Assembly (NCBI RefSeq): GCF_000275845.1
Contig: NW_006766887.1
Location: 1,198,668-1,262,667 of the forward strand
Source: Dichomitus squalens LYAD-421 SS1
Taxonomy: Eukaryota; Basidiomycota; Agaricomycetes; Polyporales; Polyporaceae
Reading direction: 5' to 3'
Length of the DNA: 64,000 nt
Shown here: in pieces, positions 12,669 through 23,752 of the stretch
Numbering within the stretch: position 1 is the stretch's first letter
Layout: the number at the start of each line of letters is the position of its first letter
Made by a program: the position numbers and the translations under genes
The notes under the pieces: model-generated
Database searches by the model: none
The model's input: the letters and a program-made list of their open reading frames with translations, nothing else
What the model was told of the DNA's origin: nothing

Positions 12669-15264
12669 TTAAGTGAGCCCTCCTGTGCATGCGTAAGGTC
12701 TCTGGATGAGTAGTCTACTATAGTCGAGTCCGGTTCGATCAAGAAATGGTCAGGATGCATGGAGTCGTGTGATAGTGAGCGCGTCGGTCCCTAGTGGTCC
12801 CCAGTGGTCTCCAGTGATGAACTCCAACGGATGTGGAATATTTCTATACCGTATGTTGGCCGTTGGGCAGCTCAGCAGTAAATGACCACAAGTCACCAAG
12901 AGTCTTGAGTACATAGTCCTCCGGAAGTTGGACGGAGCCGGCCTTCCAAGTCTCATCGGAGCGCCGGAGAGGGCTCGGCCGGCGCCGACGCGGCCGAGCT
13001 GGTGTCACCGGAATAGTTCGTGGGTCCGTACCGAGGTTTGTCCGCACGTAGTTTTCGTTCCACCACTCGGGCAATCTCTACTACTGGAGACTCTACGACC
13101 TCGGCCATAATCACGTACCTCGTTGATCCTTTCGGTGGTAAGCGAGTTCTCTAGGCACCAATGATGGGACAAACAACGTGGGGACTCCCGGGCGGTCTCA
13201 GTCGAGCCGCAATTTGTAGTGCGATGCCACGGGTCCCATAACGATCTGCAGGGGCCATGGTAGTGTCATACACAATGAACGGTAAGCGTGTTTAGTCTCT
13301 CGGCATCGACAACACATACCGGAAGCAGCTGATGGGGATCGTTCGCAGCCCGCAGCGTCCTATGCGCATTCCGACTCTGAGAAAGCAGAGACATCTTGGT
13401 CACACACGGCTATCAAATGCGCTTGCGGAGCTGCAAAGTCCTTGTGAGCATGCGCAAACGTATAAACACTCTACCTAGGAGTCTCGCGGATACTATGCCG
13501 ATCGGGCATCCCGCGCACTCCGTGGGATTTCCTCGGCTTCAAGTTGCTACGCCATCCGTGCATAACTGATCTCCATGGATCCATACACACCCATGCAGCC
13601 TAAGACGGTGTCACATCTACGATAGCCACAGTTCCGGTGTCGACAGGTCCATATATGCGCAATAGGACCACGCCGCAGGCGACTGACAGGCACCAGTGGC
13701 TCTGCAGGCCAGTCCTACAGAGTCCGAAGGCTATGCAGCGAGCGGTTAGGCAAACGCCTCGCCACAGTAGCATATCCGACTTGAAGCACTCCTCCCCGGT
13801 ACCTACTAGTCGGGAACACCTGGAAGGCTTCGATTACCAAAGTTAGGATAGTCTTCATGGAGGATTGATGACGTGATGCGCCTCTCTTGAGTCGGGGCTC
13901 GCTGACCTTGCTGCTCAAATTCCACGCTCACCGGCTCTCTCTTTCGAATACCGCGTTCCCGTTCGGCGCTTCGGTGTGGAATGGTGCGATGGTTGTTTGC
14001 GAAATTTTACGGACCCGATCGCCGAAGACGCGCCTTCCCTCTTGCTGAGGTCATGACTACAGTAGCACGTACCGCGGTCAAGTAAGTGAAACCTCGAGAT
14101 TGTGCTTCTCACGCTGGATCTGATCTCGAACTGTCCAGGCACGGTGCGATGCATCTCGTACTCCGATGACTGCGTTCTAGAGCGGCGCCACTCTCTGTCC
14201 TCACGCCAGTACGAAGCCCATCACGACGAGTCTACAGATCTACTGTGGCACAAGTCGTTTCGGTACCTTTCCCTCCATCTCCTGTCTTCCAAGCAACGCC
14301 GGACGGGGAGTGGATAGGGGTGCGGAGTTTGGTCGCCCACCCACGCACGTAGAGCGCAGCTCCCTCCACGCCCGTCCGACTAGACAAAGCATCACCGCAG
14401 ATTCAGTAGAGAGATCACTCTATAACACCTTATCCGACCGGATGTGTGTCCAGGTGTGTCCTTGTCCGCGTCGGATCCATTCGGCACCGACCCCCGGGAC
14501 CAACGGAGAATGGGCCAACGCCCCGGGCTGTCTCGGCCATGGCTCCACATCAGCCCCCGCCTTTCCCGGCGGCCTGGAGGATCCTTACCCGGTCGGATGC
14601 GGCAACGCTGTGGCTGATCGCAGGAAATCTACGTGGCCAATCTCACAGGATCACCCGACGCCCGGGGAAGTTCTCCGTCTGCTGAGCTCGATCAACAGCG
14701 CCATGGCCGCCGTTCCCAACCTGGGCGCCTGCCGCAGTGACACGTGCGTTACGGTACGCGTCCGTGACAGACCTACGACGGGGCGCACTCGCATCGTAGA
14801 CCGGAGTTCTGCCGAAGAAATCCCCTCTGCTACCGGGGAATTTGGACAGGGAGACCGGGCTCTTACCCGGTCACCTACCCACGCATCGTTATTAATTGAC
14901 GGGCATCCGCACCTCGTGAGTCGCGAACCCGGAACCGCATCACATCAAGCATGACTGTCGCATTGCACTCAATGAGGCATACACGCTACGCTACAACTAC
15001 ACACAGGTTTTCGCGCAAAGGAGTCGCCGGCCCATACGTAGTAGATACAACAAGAAGTATACGGCAAATTGGCAGCACGTCGTACAAGGGTCCGTCCAAG
15101 GCCCTCTTCCAAGAAGGAACCCGCTCGTTCGCGATATAATAATGCCGCACAACCACCGTGGAGCGCGCGTCGTGCCTGGAAGGTGGTCTCCCCTCTCTGA
15201 TGACAATTCCCCGCTTGCGCTCTCGTTCATCGTTGATAGGTCGATTGCCAGAAAACGAAAGTCT
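12669..15264. other. 2.6-kb region without a convincing gene
   Basis: Short frames only, apart from an intron-free plus-strand frame of 214 codons (14310-14954). That frame is rich in Pro, Gly, Arg and Ser, has no recognisable domain, and overlaps other open frames on both strands. This may be decayed repeat or simply GC-rich intergenic DNA. Confidence 0.45.
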
Positions 15265-17326
15265 TCAAGTGGGTATGCGGATGACATCTCCCTCGAAGAC
15301 CACCGTTCCGCGCTCATGCAGCGTCGTGGTCATCTTCGTTACTTCCGCCGTGTCGAAGTCCTCGTACTTGTCCGGAGGCATTGCCGCGTTAAGGTACGTA
15401 ACAAGCGCGGCAATGGTCAGCTCGTCTGACCGCGCGTACGTGATCCTAAACAGGTGGCGTACAGAGCGCGAAACGAACTCGAGCCTATCCATCCGATGTC
15501 AACCGTTCGCTCGGTGACGCCCATACCAAATGCAGAGAGACACTTACCTCCCAGACGGCGAATCGAGGTCGGCGAGCCTCGGCGGAAGGACCATGTCGAC
15601 GTCCATGTAATCCCACATCGCGTCATCATCTTCACTGGAAGCCACAGAACCAGCACGTCCGGCCCGTGCGTCTTCAAGCTGCCGTAACCGCGCCGCGGCA
15701 GCCTCTGCCTTTGCCAACGCCTTCGCACGCCGCCGCTCCGCCTTCCGCCGCTCGCGGTCCGTATCGTCTTCGTCGTCGTCTTCCTCTGGATCGGAGTTGG
15801 CGCTGGAGTCGGTGACCTCGAGCTCGCCCTCAAGCGCTGCATCCCGTGTCGCACGGAGCTCCGCGATCTCTGCTTCGCGACCCGAGATTTTTTGACTGGT
15901 CCCAGAAGCGAATCAGAGGAGGCGGATATCTGATAGCACATCGACTCACTGCTTCTTGAGACATTTGGCACGGTGTTGCAGCCAAGGGTAGGCGCAGTAC
16001 GTGCTGTCCTGACGGAGCTGGACCCACTTGTGGCACATTTTGCAGAACACACGGTTTGGCTCGACCTCCCCAAGGAGTGTATCGGCCCGCAGCGCTGCAG
16101 CACGCTGGTCGGCATTCCGTCTGCGGGACTCCTGTGTACCGGGGTAGTTGTTCGGGGTGTAATCCTTGAACGCTACTGGGGCCGGCTGGGTATGCTGTCC
16201 AGGATGCGCCGTGGACTGCGTTACCGCAGCACGGGCAGATGCAGAGGCCGGTGGTGGGAGCGAAGAGGACGAGGCCAGTGCCAGGAGGTGCTTCGGCGGC
16301 GGCGGCACGTTGGCAATATTGAACCTGCCGAATTGTCAAACTCGAGTTCTGCGGGGAACGCGAGATGCTACACGCACTTGGAAGTCGATGCCCTAGGGCT
16401 CGACGCCGGCTGCGGCTGGCAAGCATCCCGATGTTGCTTCCACGCCTTTATGGCCGCAGCATGGTCGTCGGCGAGGATCGGGATCCACTTCTCGCACGAA
16501 CGGCACTGCACGCGTGAGCTGTCGAATCGCTTCACATTTGGGTCTGACGCAAAGGCGGCACTGCGGTCGTCGACTGGGTGCGCGTTCTTAGCCCTGGAGG
16601 GGTTAGCGGGATGCACGTTCAGCACGATGGCCTGCCACATTTAGACCCACAGATACACAGTGGTAGGAGCACAGATATACTCACACTCGCTTAGCCAGGC
16701 AGCTCTTCCGGTGTGCGTCCCAAGGAATGGAGCAGTACGTCGAATTGGGGCGGAGGCGGATCCACTTGTCGCAGGACGCGCACAAGACACGGTACGCCTC
16801 ATACTTGGCGACGTACGGGTCGGTCCGGAGGTATTCGATGCGCTCCTCTTCCGTGCGCTTAGCACGACGTCGCTTGGCTTGGGGTTGGGAAGCCTCGGCC
16901 GTTGTGCTCGGCGCCTCCGACGCAAGCTGGTCGACGGTGCTCGCGGACCCGTTCTGGCTGCAGCGAAGGCGAACAGAGGAGTGAAGATATATTCATGGGC
17001 GACAGAGGTGTGCGCGTACCACGAGTTCCGGTGCGCGTCCCAGTGCTTGACAGTGAAGCCGCCGGTGGCCTCGTCCTTGATGGAGATACCCTCGCCGCAG
17101 GACTCGCAGATGATGCGCCCCGAGCCGTATTCGTCGGTGGGGGATGTGCTGTGTGTGCCGGCGTCTGTCTCGGACTGAGATGCGGCGCGTTCGGGCTCCC
17201 TGGGGCGTACGGGGGCGTGCGCCGGCGGATCCTTCCGCTTCTGCGGGATACTAGCCGATCTGTGAGCGCGATGTGATCGCAGAGCGGGAAAAAGAAGAAC
17301 GCGACGGACTTGGGAGCTGATGCCAT
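15265..17326 (-). CDS. Protein with four C2HC zinc-knuckle repeats and a C-terminal MCM3-like winged helix
   Basis: The gene starts at ATG 17326 (MASAP), and a 50-base intron follows almost at once. Four copies of a repeat follow: CESCGEGISI ... HWDAHRNSC, CASCDKWIRLRPNSTYC ... WDAHRKSC, CRSCEKWIPIL ... WKQHRDAC and CKMCHKWVQLRQDSTYC ... WLQHRAKC. The pattern is Cx2C, then an aromatic/basic stretch, then Hx4C, fitting one zinc each. A Lys/Glu/Asp-rich, likely coiled-coil segment comes next (DPEEDDDEDD, RERRKAERRR), then MWDYMDVDM. After a last intron the C-terminus reads EFVSRSVRHLF, DELTIAALVTYLN, FDTAEVTKM and RGTVVFEGDVIRI, stopping at 15265. That last block resembles, in spacing and residues, the winged helix at the end of fungal MCM3. 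Every exon joins in frame. A nuclear, DNA-linked role is inference. Confidence 0.8.
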
Positions 17327-18298
17327 GAGGGATGCTATGGACGCCGTCGGCTTTGTGCTAGTAGGATAGGGTAGACGTAAGCGACGGTGGATGGTGGGCG
17401 TGCATGTGTGCGGGGTGCGGGACGTACTGGACCTGCATCGCATACCTCTGCGCCGGGACACTGGGGACGAACGGGGGGTCGCCGGCGTGTGCGGGGACGC
17501 GGGGGGAGGCCCTGGAGGGAGAGGGGGATTGACGTGGAATCGAGTCTGGGCGATATAAAGATGGGCTCAGGAAAGAAGCGAAAACATTGAATTCAGAATG
17601 GTCGAAATTCCATCGAAAACAAACAAAAAACATTCCCAGGCGTGAAAATGAAATCTGCCCAAAACCAGACGTCCGTCCTCCTGATCGGGACAGTGCTCCT
17701 GATCCCGTATCCATGTGCTCGTTACACACACCGCGCCCCAGACGCCCACCCGCCCCGGCTGAGCCTGCTTCCCGGCGGCGTGTCTCCCTGCCCAGCGCAC
17801 GACGGCTCGCGGGTCGCTGGGCGTGGCAGCTGCACCGAAATCGCATCTGGCCTGCAGAAATATCGAGTGCGTGACGGCGTCTGCGTATTGATCGAAAACG
17901 TCGGTGGCATGGGGAGGCGCCGGCGTGTGTTGTCTGCCTCTCAAGATGGTCACATTGTATGTTGTGTTTGGAAAACGGTGCAGGCGCCCGGTCCCTTGCA
18001 GCGCTGCAGCTGGCTCGCCTCTCTCTCTCTCTCGCCGTCCGCCGGCGAGGCCAATTGCGAGTGCACGCCCCACGGTGCAGCGTGCCCTGTCTTCCCCTCT
18101 CCCTTCCTCCTTCCTCTCTCCTCCCGTGGGCTGCACATACCCCTTGCGGCCCGCTTCTGCCAACCACAGCCCCGCCTTCTTGGCTGCACTCCCCGGCCCG
18201 GTCGCCTGGAGCCCTGGACCTGGGCGGTCGTCACAGGCGAATGGCCGGACATTGGAGAGATTCGCGCAGGGGCGGCGAAATGGCTGGCGGGCTGCTGG
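17327..18298. other. Upstream region of the zinc-knuckle gene
   Basis: This is GC-rich, pyrimidine-biased DNA with a CT run near 18018-18033. Overlapping open frames on both strands (for example 17358-18167 minus) are long because stop codons are scarce at this base composition. One end of that frame, with YAMQVQYVPHP and a His-rich tail, looks protein-like, but no splice or partner exon supports it. Confidence 0.4.
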
Positions 18299-18336
18299 CA
18301 CCGCGTGAAGCGCCAGATTACAGAGGTTGGGGAACA
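18299..18336 (+). repeat. Left terminal inverted repeat of CACTA-like element
   Basis: Begins CACCGCGTGAAGCGCC and ends GGGGAACA; pairs with 19319-19355. Confidence 0.72.
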
Positions 18337-19318
18337 CGGAGAGGATGAGCACATTACCGCCACATTCCCAGCATGTTCCCACCACATTCCGCAGGTTTAG
18401 AGGATGTCATGGTATTAACTGCCTTCCCCTCACATTCCGACCATGTTCCCCACATATTACTTAGACATTCCGCACCCTGCGTAACATGGGATCAAATGGG
18501 ATATACAATTTTGTATCTTATTATTCATATCCATTTTTGGTGCCCAGCTTGGCGCCTAGTATTCGTCCCGATATTGGCAGCCAGATTGAATTAGATCGAA
18601 ATGAATATATATTCAAATGGCGACTCTCCTACGCTACATCCGGACTTCTCTATATATCATACAGACCGGCCCAATCAACCCTAACCCAATCACATCATAC
18701 CCGTAGCCGCCAGCACAGCGATACTGGCTTACAATTGGACATCAGACACAGCTGAGATGGCACGCGCAATACATGCATATATGCACTCACCATGTCGATA
18801 TTTGAGTTCTGCTTAGAAAGGATTAGCAGTACACTGTAGCGTTGAAACTGGGTACTCACAGTCTTAATCAAGGACAATCGATAAACGCGGGACAACCTAC
18901 TAGATGCGGCAGCCATCAGACTTTGGGACTTCACACGCAACACTAGAGACGTACTATTGCCCTGATCAGCAGATGTATTTATGAGAGAACACCTGCATGT
19001 TAACACATCAGCTGCCATCCGAGAGTCAATGGTCAGGACGTACCAAGGGGAAGATAGGCATACGGAGGGAATGCAAGAAGTACAAAGTCAAGATGTGGAC
19101 GCGATGGCAGGTTGATATGGGACCATACGACGACGTCATCGCGGACGGATAAGTAATTTTGGGCAGGCAAGTCCCCCTTATAATAGAAATCTGCACAAGC
19201 GGTTGGGGATGTTGAGGGAATCTGGAGAGAATGTGCATGTTCCCACCAGATTCCCATCAAAGGGGGATTTACTGGGGAATCCGTGGGTGATATGCGCGGA
19301 ATACGCAAATTCCCAGCA

Positions 19319-19355
19319 TGTTCCCCGCCACCGTAATATGGCGCTTCACGCAGTG
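19319..19355 (-). repeat. Right terminal inverted repeat of CACTA-like element
   Basis: Read on the minus strand it begins CACTGCGTGAAGCGCC and ends GGGGAACA, matching the left end with one base of length difference. Confidence 0.72.
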
Positions 19356-20217
19356 TGGATCGGGCGGAATCAGCCGATATCGCGGGAGTGGGCATTGCCC
19401 TGGTGGTGGCCGGCCCTGGGAGTCGATGGCGCGAAGGGCAGTCACACGTCTGCGAAAGCAACGCAATCTGTCCGTGTGCCATCCATCTGTCTGCCTGTCG
19501 TCGTTCTGTCGTTCTGCGAGTGCGTCGCGTTCGCGACGCGCATTTCGAGGCAGCAGCGCTAAGCGTTTAGGTAACCCCTACCCCGCTAGCTATGCCCACA
19601 TCCAACCTGTCACGAGCTCCTAGCTGGAATTGACTACAGACGGCGTGCGACGACACCGGGCAGGCCTGGGGACAGCACCACCACTACACCTCAGGGCGAG
19701 CGCCTCCGAACTGCACCCGCAGGGCCGGGCTCGCGTTCCCACTTGTGCTCAGGCTTAGAACGTTAACTCTATCGGCGCCCCGCTATCGACGACGGCTGCA
19801 CATCGGTTACGACAGGACATGTTATCCCTCCGCCACATATCCAGAGCGTATCCACCTTCTCGCGCGTCGACCGACTGATTATCGCATCTCCATCATTCAT
19901 CTCCACCCAGCGCGGGTGCTGTCCCTCATTAGCCTCTCCGTGTCACGCCTCGGTGGAAGGGGAGATGGGGAGATGGGGGTGGGGGGCGCCTGCAGTGGCA
20001 GGCTGATCGGGGCGTAATGAATTGTATCCGATCGCACGAGCTGCGCGGTATGCTTCATTTCCACGCCGGGGCGTGCGTGTCCGAACAGAAGGCGTGCAGG
20101 ATGGCGAGCTCGCTGGGCGAGGGCGCGATAAGAAGAAGAAGAAGAAGTGGGATCATGTATGTAGACACGTCGCCGATGGCAATGACAGCTGCGTCTCCGG
20201 ACGAGAAGCGCGTCGCC
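19356..20217. other. Intergenic region, 3' of GLTP
   Basis: No supported exon. It would hold the 3' untranslated region of the GLTP gene. A short AAG repeat lies at 20130-20147. Confidence 0.45.
20130..20147. repeat. AAG microsatellite
   Basis: Six tandem AAG units just downstream of the GLTP stop codon. Confidence 0.9.
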
Positions 20218-21443
20218 CTACACCGTCCCGTAACGGCCCTCGGAGAGGAACGCCTTCAGGCGGAGCACGAGCGCGTCGAGGCTGGCCAGCCAGCGCGTCA
20301 GTGCGTCGTCGAACTTCTCGTGGGAGCCCCCTTGGGCGAGGCGGTTGTAGAAGTCGTGCCTGCTGGGCACGGCCATGATTGCGACCTATGGAAGGCGGAC
20401 ATGCGACGTCGGCCCAGACGAACAAACATGTCGCGGCGTGAATCGGTGTCATCCTTTGAATCCCGGTCATGGAAGCGGCGAAGGAAGCTCGCGACTCACG
20501 GAGACTACGGAGCGAACGACGAACGAGAGGCGGGGCTTGAGGACGACGTCGAACGAGCGCCTGAAGCAGACGTGGAGCTCCGCGTTTCTGTCCTGTTGCA
20601 TGTTCTGTGCGCCCGGCGGGGGACGGGCCCGGAATAGAAATAAAGTGCAGCGTATCAGCGTCCGCTCGCCCGCAGGGCGCGTTCCCTGCAGCCAAAGGAA
20701 GGCGGTCCGTGACCTGACCCACTCACACGGAGCGCTTCGCACGTGAACCACAGGCCGCTTTCCGTCGCGGGCGGTCGCATGGGCAGGGGATTGGGCGGGC
20801 ATCGGGTTGGCAGTTGTGTGAGGCGGTTACGTACACGAGAGGGCTGGCGACTCACCGGACGAGGCGGACGAGGCAGGCAGTCCCGTGTCGCTCGCCGCGG
20901 CGCTGGCATTCATTGACGACGAGCTTCTCGAGCGTGCCCGATTCGGAAGGCGCGGCGTCGAAGCGTTGGCGGACGCCCTGTTGGAAGGAGGAATGGTCAT
21001 TTAAGGTGCGGGCAGGCCCGTGGTCGCCAGGAACATACGGTTATGTTGCTTCGGAGATCGTTCTGGACGAATGCGAATACGCCGCCGCCCAGGAGGTCTT
21101 CGAGAGCGCGCGGAAGACGTAAAACGGCCGTCAGCGTAGTGCTGCCGGGCTCGTGCGGGTGGGATGGAAGGCGGGGCGACGCACCGAACATGTTCACAAA
21201 GTCCGTTGAAGCGAGAAGGAAGGTGGCGGTGTCGACGCCGTCGCCGGTGATTGGTACGTCGGCGAAAGACTGCAGATGCGGGTCAGTGTCGGCAGCTGGG
21301 ACGTGGAGCAAGTGTCGCGCGCGCGCGCGCGCCAGCCAGCGAAGCTACAGGTGCCGATGGGACACAGTCCCGTATGTCTGGCTGGCGGGACGCGGTGATT
21401 GAGAGGAGTTCTTTACCTTCGCGGTCTCAAAGTACGGCACCAT
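20218..21443 (-). CDS. Glycolipid transfer protein (GLTP) domain protein, divergent
   Basis: GLTP proteins carry sphingolipids between membranes in the cytosol. Exons on the minus strand join as MVPYFETAK, then SFADVPITGDGVDTATFL with TDFVNMF, then DLLGGGVFAFVQNDLRSNIT, VRQRFDAAPSESGTLEKLVV, LVRGLWFTCEALR, ELHVCFRRSFDVVL and a last exon from VAIMAVPSRHDFYNRL to EGRYGTV. Length (about 200 residues) and exon order fit the family. The acidic and amide residues that hold the sugar-amide group are kept in QNDLRSN. Two others are not: the Trp that stacks on the headgroup (normally in WLLRGL) is Arg in RLVRGL, and the conserved His (normally KxHxF) is Leu in KPRLSF. Either the ligand differs or binding is weak. 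The start diverges from CK2 alpha by about 730 bases. Confidence 0.85.
21316..21332. repeat. CG dinucleotide run in GLTP first intron
   Basis: An alternating C/G tract inside the first intron of the GLTP gene; such tracts can adopt left-handed DNA. Confidence 0.85.
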
Positions 21444-22176
21444 GTCGAGAGTGGTGAGAGCGGGGGGGATTACGGGACGTCAGGCTGCCTGAAGGGAAAG
21501 ATGAGCTGTGAGCATTGCTGCGGTGCGTGGAGGAGGCGTCGCAGACGGCGGGAGGAGGTGCGGACGGTGCACGCGTTGTACGGCGAGTGAGAGTGAGAAG
21601 GCGCACACCGGGGTGGAACCAAGATGATGGTTCGGCAGAGTCCGCCACGCCGCCATCGCGCAGATCGATATCTCGTCAGAGCTGATTGGCACCGGGGCAA
21701 TGGTGGAACCTACAAGCTCAGACGCCCGCTGCAGGCGATTTGTCGGGTCGAGCTGGGTGAACTCGTCTATTCGCCGAATCTAGTTTCGGGGCGGAGAGGG
21801 AGACGGCACTGGCAGGACCGCACAACATGTGTTCTCCCACCAGAACGCCACTCACAGGCTGATGGGGGCCCCATCGGGCGCCCGTGACACAGCAGTCGTA
21901 ACGATCGTCACGCAACCATTTACTGGGCGCCCCCGGAGCTCCGGCCCTCAGGCCGACGGAGGCTCCGCATCCTCGGGGAACAAGCGCTAGAGACATAAGC
22001 GCCTTTGTCTGCCCAGACGCTGAGGGCGGCAGTGCCGGAGGGCTCGACTCAGGTGAGAGGGCCGTCGATCCAGAGGCCGTCCACGATGTCCGCGTGCTGA
22101 ATGCTCGCGGCGGCTGTGGCATCTCTCTCCTCGTCTTCCACATCTCCCCCCTCTCCCTCCCCTGGCCGCAGTGAGC
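21444..22176. promoter_or_regulatory. Shared divergent promoter region of GLTP and CK2 alpha
   Basis: This interval of about 730 bases separates two start codons pointing away from each other. It ends in a strongly pyrimidine-rich block (near 22141-22165) just before the CK2 ATG. A 141-codon minus-strand frame (21718-22143) has no known motif and no usable splice site, so it is not called. Confidence 0.5.
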
Positions 22177-23752
22177 ATGGCTCGTGTCTATGCCGATGTC
22201 AACGTGCGTTTGGGGCCCTCTTGGTATGATTATGGTCAGTAGCGTGCCCTCGCTTCTCTCGTCCTCGTGGCTCGCGGACGCTGTGCGCTAAACGTTGGCG
22301 ACAGAGAGCTTGAGCGTAGACTGGAATGTCCCCGATAGATATGAGATCGTCCGACGGATCGGTGGCGGCAGGTATTCAGAGGTACGTGCCGTGGCCTTCT
22401 ACCCGCACGAAACGCGAGTTCGACCCGGCTGCGAACACAGGTGTTCGAGGGCATCGACTCCTCCAACGAAGAGTCCTGTGTCATCAAGGTCCTGAAACCC
22501 GTCGCAAAGAAGAAGATCAAGCGGGAAATAAAGATCCTTCGCAATCTCGCCGGTGGCCCGAACGTCATCAGACTCATGGACATTGTCCACGATCCACCTT
22601 CTCGCTCAAACAGTCTCATCATGGAGTATGTCGAGAACACGGAGTGGAAGGAGATGTACGCCACAATAACGGAGATGGAGATCAAGTTCTATCTCTTCCA
22701 GTTGCTGAGGGTGAGCGGCGCCCGCCTTCGCTTCTCTCCTTCGGCATATTGAATGGCCATGTCACGCGGCGTGAACAGGCGTTGGACTTCGTCCATTCAC
22801 GTGGGATCATCCATCGGGATGTGAAGCCGGGTAACATCATGTTCGACCGCACCCGTCGTAAGGTACGTAGTTGTAGCTAGCTAGACGAAAATTTACGGCT
22901 CATTCGTCGGGCGTAGCTGCGCCTGATCGACTGGGGCTTGGCGGAGTTCTATCACCCCGGAACTGAGTTGCACATTCGCGTTGCATCTCGGTACTACAAA
23001 GGTCCAGAGCTCCTTGTGGGCTACAAGCACTATGACTATAGCTTGGACATCTGGAGCGCCGGCTGTATTCTGGCTGCGATGGTATGGACATTCCGTGCAC
23101 CATTCCTTCTTTCCCCCTCCTTACCTACGTTGACCGTCTTCCTCCAGCTCTTCCGCCGCGAACACTTCTTCCGCGGAAGGGATAACGAGGATCAGCTGCT
23201 CAAGATCGTGAAAGTCCTCGGAACGGACGATTTTGAGCGGTATCTGACTCAGTACCGGCTCTTCTTCCAAACCTACAACGACGATTTGCTGCAAAGGTGC
23301 GCGTCTCGCCTCCTTCCCAGCGACAACAAAGTCTGTAATCTGACTGATATCGTGACTACTCGTCTTGTGATCGCAGCTATGTGAAGCAGCCCTGGAACAG
23401 GTTTGTCACAGCGGACAACAAGCCGAATGTCAGCGCCGATGGCATCGACCTTCTCGACAAGCTCCTGCGCTACAACCACCTCGACCGGCTCACCGCGTCC
23501 GAGGCGCTTGCGCATGGTTTCTTCAGTACGTACATTCTCGTGTGCCCTCCCACAGCCACCCCCTGTCACGCCTGTGATAGACCTATTTCAAGCCACCTAT
23601 TCTATCCTCCCAGTGGCACAGATGAACTGATGAATGGTCCTTACCTTTTCTCGCCCCGTGCCTCGCGGTTATGCACCACAGATGCCGTACGCCTCGAGAC
23701 GCCCTCTAACCCCGCCGAGTGCGTGAGCGACTCGGGATTCTATTCGACATGA
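22177..23752 (+). CDS. Casein kinase 2 catalytic subunit alpha, divergent
   Basis: CK2 alpha is a constitutively active Ser/Thr kinase of nucleus and cytoplasm. The N-terminus [19 protein letters not shown] is the family's activation-stabilising segment. Then come the glycine loop GGGRYSEV, the lysine in IKVLK, the CK2-specific basic cluster [28 protein letters not shown], catalytic loop [11 protein letters not shown] in [49 protein letters not shown] and [18 protein letters not shown]. The final exon must use the acceptor near 23682 to give HGFFNAVRLETP and a TGA at 23750. Several positions differ from ordinary fungal CK2 alpha: the loop is GGGRYS rather than GRGKYS, and HRDVKPGN replaces HRDVKPHN. 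This could be a second, faster-evolving paralog. Introns are short and all called joins keep the frame. Confidence 0.92.

Larger units (their letters stand above)
18299..19355. mobile_element. Non-autonomous CACTA-like DNA transposon (about 1.06 kb)
   Basis: The two ends are inverted copies of each other. The left end starts CACCGCGTGAAGCGCC and the right end, read on the other strand, starts CACTGCGTGAAGCGCC. By hand the arms align at about 32 of 38 positions. A three-base TGG lies directly outside both ends (18296-18298 and 19356-19358). CACTA/EnSpm transposons begin CACTA or CACTG and make three-base target duplications, so both traits fit. Inside each end are several short copies of a motif like TTCCCAGCATGTTCC, resembling the subterminal transposase-binding repeats of that superfamily. 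No transposase frame is present, so the element would need help in trans. It lies in the gap between the zinc-knuckle and GLTP genes. Confidence 0.72.

Noticed and set aside
12725..12745. tRNA B-box-like GGTTCGATC
   Set aside because: No A box or foldable acceptor stem around it.
14310..14954. 214-codon plus-strand frame as a gene
   Set aside because: No domain, overlapping open frames on other frames, odd low-complexity composition, no splice partners.
17358..18167. 269-codon minus-strand frame
   Set aside because: Very GC-rich region where chance frames are long; composition is Arg/Ser/Pro throughout and no recognisable motif.
20153..20722. Minus-strand frame of 189 codons
   Set aside because: It is out of frame with the GLTP exons it overlaps and is their shadow.
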